Assembly: GCF_026239695.1 (NCBI RefSeq)
Contig: NZ_JAPIVS010000003.1
Location: forward strand, 682,001 to 746,000
Source: Pedobacter sp. MC2016-15
GTDB lineage: Bacteria; Bacteroidota; Bacteroidia; Sphingobacteriales; Sphingobacteriaceae
Length of the DNA: 64,000 nucleotides
Direction: 5' to 3'
Positions 62,513 to 64,000 of this stretch are shown in pieces. How positions within the stretch are numbered: position 1 is the first letter of the stretch; each line of letters opens with the position of its first letter. Position numbers and translations under genes: made by a program. The notes under the pieces are model-generated. The model was not told where the DNA came from. It did not search any database and saw only the letters and a program-made list of their open reading frames with translations.

Positions 62513-63715
62513 CTACTTCCTTATGGCGATAGAAAAAGTAGTTCCCAGTCCAAGGGTAGATTTAACTGCAATGGTGCCATTGAGCGCGTTTAGCAAGTCC
62601 TTAACTATGGATAAACCTATACCGGTTCCTTTGGTATTGCTCCTGTCGGTTTGTCCGAGGGTGAAGTTGCTGACAAATATCTGCTCAAAGTGCTCTTCTG
62701 CGATCCCAATGCCGTTGTCTTCGATTTCAAATCTATAATGTGTGTTATCCTGCTCAAAACGGATATTGATCACACCATTTTCCTTGTCATTATACCTGAT
62801 GGCGTTGTTTAGCAGGTTCAGGATGATCTGATCCAATGCAATTAAAGACATGTGCAGCTCATGTTTTTCATCCGGAAAATTGATCCTGATCCCCTTTGGG
62901 ATCATCAGCATTCCTATGATCTTTTTAAGCAGGCTATGGAGGCTGAAGTGCTGCTTGTTCGCAAGCAGCGAAGAAGGAGACCTGGAATATTCCAGCATCT
63001 CGTTTACCAGGTCGAGCAGCCCGTTTGTGGAGGAGATGCTGAGATCGATTAACCTCAGGCAACCCTCATACTGTTGTTTTTCGTGTCTGATTTTTAAAGC
63101 CTGTGAGCTCAGCAGGATATTACTCAGTGGGTTTTTGATATCGTGCGCTGCCATGGAAGCGAACTTTTGAATCAGCACGTTGGAATTGAGCAGCTCCTGA
63201 TTTGTTTTTTCCAGCTGACGAACTTTCCGGCGCAGTTCGAGTTTATCAATGACCTGTTTTGCAAGGGTTTTAAGTGCATTAGCCTGATCAGGACTAATTG
63301 TATTCGCTTTTTGATCAAATACACAGATCGTTCCAAGGGCGTAACCATCTTCATTGATCAGGGGCACACCAGCATAAAATGTAATGTGCGCCGGACCAGC
63401 CACCACAGGATTATCGGCAAATCTTTGATCTAAGCGGGCATCATCCACCACCATGATCTCCTCATTTGAGGCAATCGCATGTGTACAGAACGACAAGTCC
63501 CTTTTGTTTTCCCTCATATCCGTTCCGTGATGAGCCTTAAATGTCTGCCTGTCGGCATCGATAAAAGTTATCAGCGCAATAGGGACATTACAGATGGTGG
63601 AAGCCAGCGATGCCAGGTCATCAAATTCCTTCTCACTTTCAGTATTAAAAATATGATAAGATTCTAAGGCACTTAATCTTTCGCTCTCGTGGGGATGTAC
63701 AGGTGAACTGCTCAT
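62513..63715 (-). CDS. GAF-domain sensor histidine kinase
   Basis: 400 residues, cytosolic, no membrane segment. A GAF domain (about 25-160) with FIDADRQTFKAHHG, SFCTHAI and PLINEDGYALGTICVFD is joined by a short coil to HisKA with phospho-acceptor H191 in MAAHDIKNPLSN, then HATPase_c with NLLNNAIRYND (N box), EIEDNGIGIAEE (G1) and GTGIGLSIVKDLL (G2). It senses an intracellular signal through the GAF domain. No response regulator is next to it, so it is an orphan. It is convergent with the GH43 gene, 5 bp between stops. Confidence 0.94.
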   Translation of the reverse strand: MSSSPVHPHESERLSALESYHIFNTESEKEFDDLASLASTICNVPIALITFIDADRQTFKAHHGTDMRENKRDLSFCTHAIASNEEIMVVDDARLDQRFADNPVVAGPAHITFYAGVPLINEDGYALGTICVFDQKANTISPDQANALKTLAKQVIDKLELRRKVRQLEKTNQELLNSNVLIQKFASMAAHDIKNPLSNILLSSQALKIRHEKQQYEGCLRLIDLSISSTNGLLDLVNEMLEYSRSPSSLLANKQHFSLHSLLKKIIGMLMIPKGIRINFPDEKHELHMSLIALDQIILNLLNNAIRYNDKENGVINIRFEQDNTHYRFEIEDNGIGIAEEHFEQIFVSNFTLGQTDRSNTKGTGIGLSIVKDLLNALNGTIAVKSTLGLGTTFSIAIRK

Positions 63716-63753
63716 TAAATTGATTTACTCCGGTGTCGCAAAGATATACAAAA

Positions 63754-64000
63754 TCAAATGAATAATAGTTTTTCCTCTTCCAGGTCGAGATACTTGAGGT
63801 GTTTACGGATGATCTCCTCATTCAGCGTTTCCTCCTGAAGATTTTTACTCAGCAGCCATTTTCTCTGCTCATCAAGAATGTCAAGATAAACTTTCTTTAC
63901 TTCCTCAGGGAGCAAGGCATTATCGGTTAGCTGAGTCTTTTCTTCCCATTTAATAACCATCTGTTTAAGAAAGGGTTGCTGATTGAATTCATCGCCATAG
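63754..64000 (-). CDS. 3' end of a gene cut by the window edge, probable Na+/H+ antiporter tail
   Basis: The reading frame remains open to the last base: about 13 codons (YGDEFNQQPF...) precede the first in-frame ATG at 63960, so the gene begins outside the window. The visible 81 residues are hydrophilic and helical, with LPEEVKKVYLDILDEQRKWL and LNEEIIRKHLKYLDLEEEKL. This arrangement resembles the C-terminal cytosolic tail of CPA1-type Na+/H+ antiporters. The identification is tentative because no transmembrane part is visible. Confidence 0.55.
   Translation of the reverse strand, partial: YGDEFNQQPFLKQMVIKWEEKTQLTDNALLPEEVKKVYLDILDEQRKWLLSKNLQEETLNEEIIRKHLKYLDLEEEKLLFI

Noticed and set aside
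1..64000. CRISPR arrays, insertion sequences, prophage, tRNA or rRNA genes
   Set aside because: No spaced direct repeats, transposase motifs, phage genes or cloverleaf sequences were recognised on either strand; a tRNAscan or CRISPR finder run would be the decisive test.

Overview
The window looks like the chromosome of a Bacteroidota bacterium, most likely Sphingobacteriaceae and close to Pedobacter. The evidence is a SusC/SusD pair leading a long carbohydrate-degradation operon, many exported enzymes with Bacteroidota-style signal peptides ending in Q, promoter elements of the TTTG-N19-TAnnTTTG type, few Shine-Dalgarno sequences, a GntR/LacI-type sugar regulator, and a dnaA gene of the long-linker type. 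This assignment is inference from gene content; no rRNA or tRNA gene is present to confirm it.

Layout. 1-2.4 kb: an Ohr peroxidase, a non-coding region with a DnaA box, DnaA-box-like sequences and large palindromes (possible oriC), and dnaA. 2.5-9.1 kb: D-lactate dehydrogenase, the AMPylase SelO, an ECF sigma factor with no adjacent anti-sigma, an exported GH29 fucosidase, a small lipoprotein and a Gly/Arg/Tyr-rich exported protein. 9.2-32.4 kb: a polysaccharide utilisation locus: Gfo/Idh/MocA oxidoreductase, SusC, SusD, a 1207-residue DUF4450-like protein, GH28, CE12 esterase, a beta-propeller hydrolase, a six-hairpin hydrolase, GH2, GH105, rhamnose mutarotase, GH106 rhamnosidase and a GntR regulator. 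GH28, CE12, GH105, GH106 and RhaM together point to rhamnogalacturonan (pectin) as the substrate. A GCTAAA/TTTAGC inverted motif occurs before both susC and the regulator, suggesting the regulator controls the operon and itself.

32.4-45.2 kb is mostly housekeeping: an SF1 helicase, an SseB-like protein, MscS, CysE-CysM, malic enzyme, an acyl-CoA desaturase, a DUF4268 protein, a PfkB kinase, an alpha/beta hydrolase and a HAD phosphatase. The 378-bp gap before the hydrolase holds a well-formed candidate small RNA with promoter, hairpins and terminator. 45.2-49.8 kb: small hypotheticals, a YciF-like ferritin-fold protein, an HTH protein whose upstream region carries phased TCTACAT/ATGTAGA sites and a hairpin, a TauE/SafE exporter and a PIF1-type helicase. 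49.8-54.8 kb: a TonB-dependent siderophore-type receptor, a mercaptopyruvate-type sulfurtransferase and an exported CstB-like MBL/rhodanese protein. 54.8-62.5 kb: a second carbohydrate cluster without SusCD: a giant four-module enzyme (GH97-GH43-GH43-GH30), an MNT/HEPN-like protein and a GH43 enzyme. The window ends with a GAF histidine kinase and the 3' end of a probable Na+/H+ antiporter.

The two most unusual items are the single-chain GH97-GH43-GH43-GH30 enzyme, with catalytic residues visible in the GH43 and GH30 modules, and the candidate small RNA near 42.74-42.87 kb. No CRISPR array, insertion sequence, prophage or tRNA was seen.
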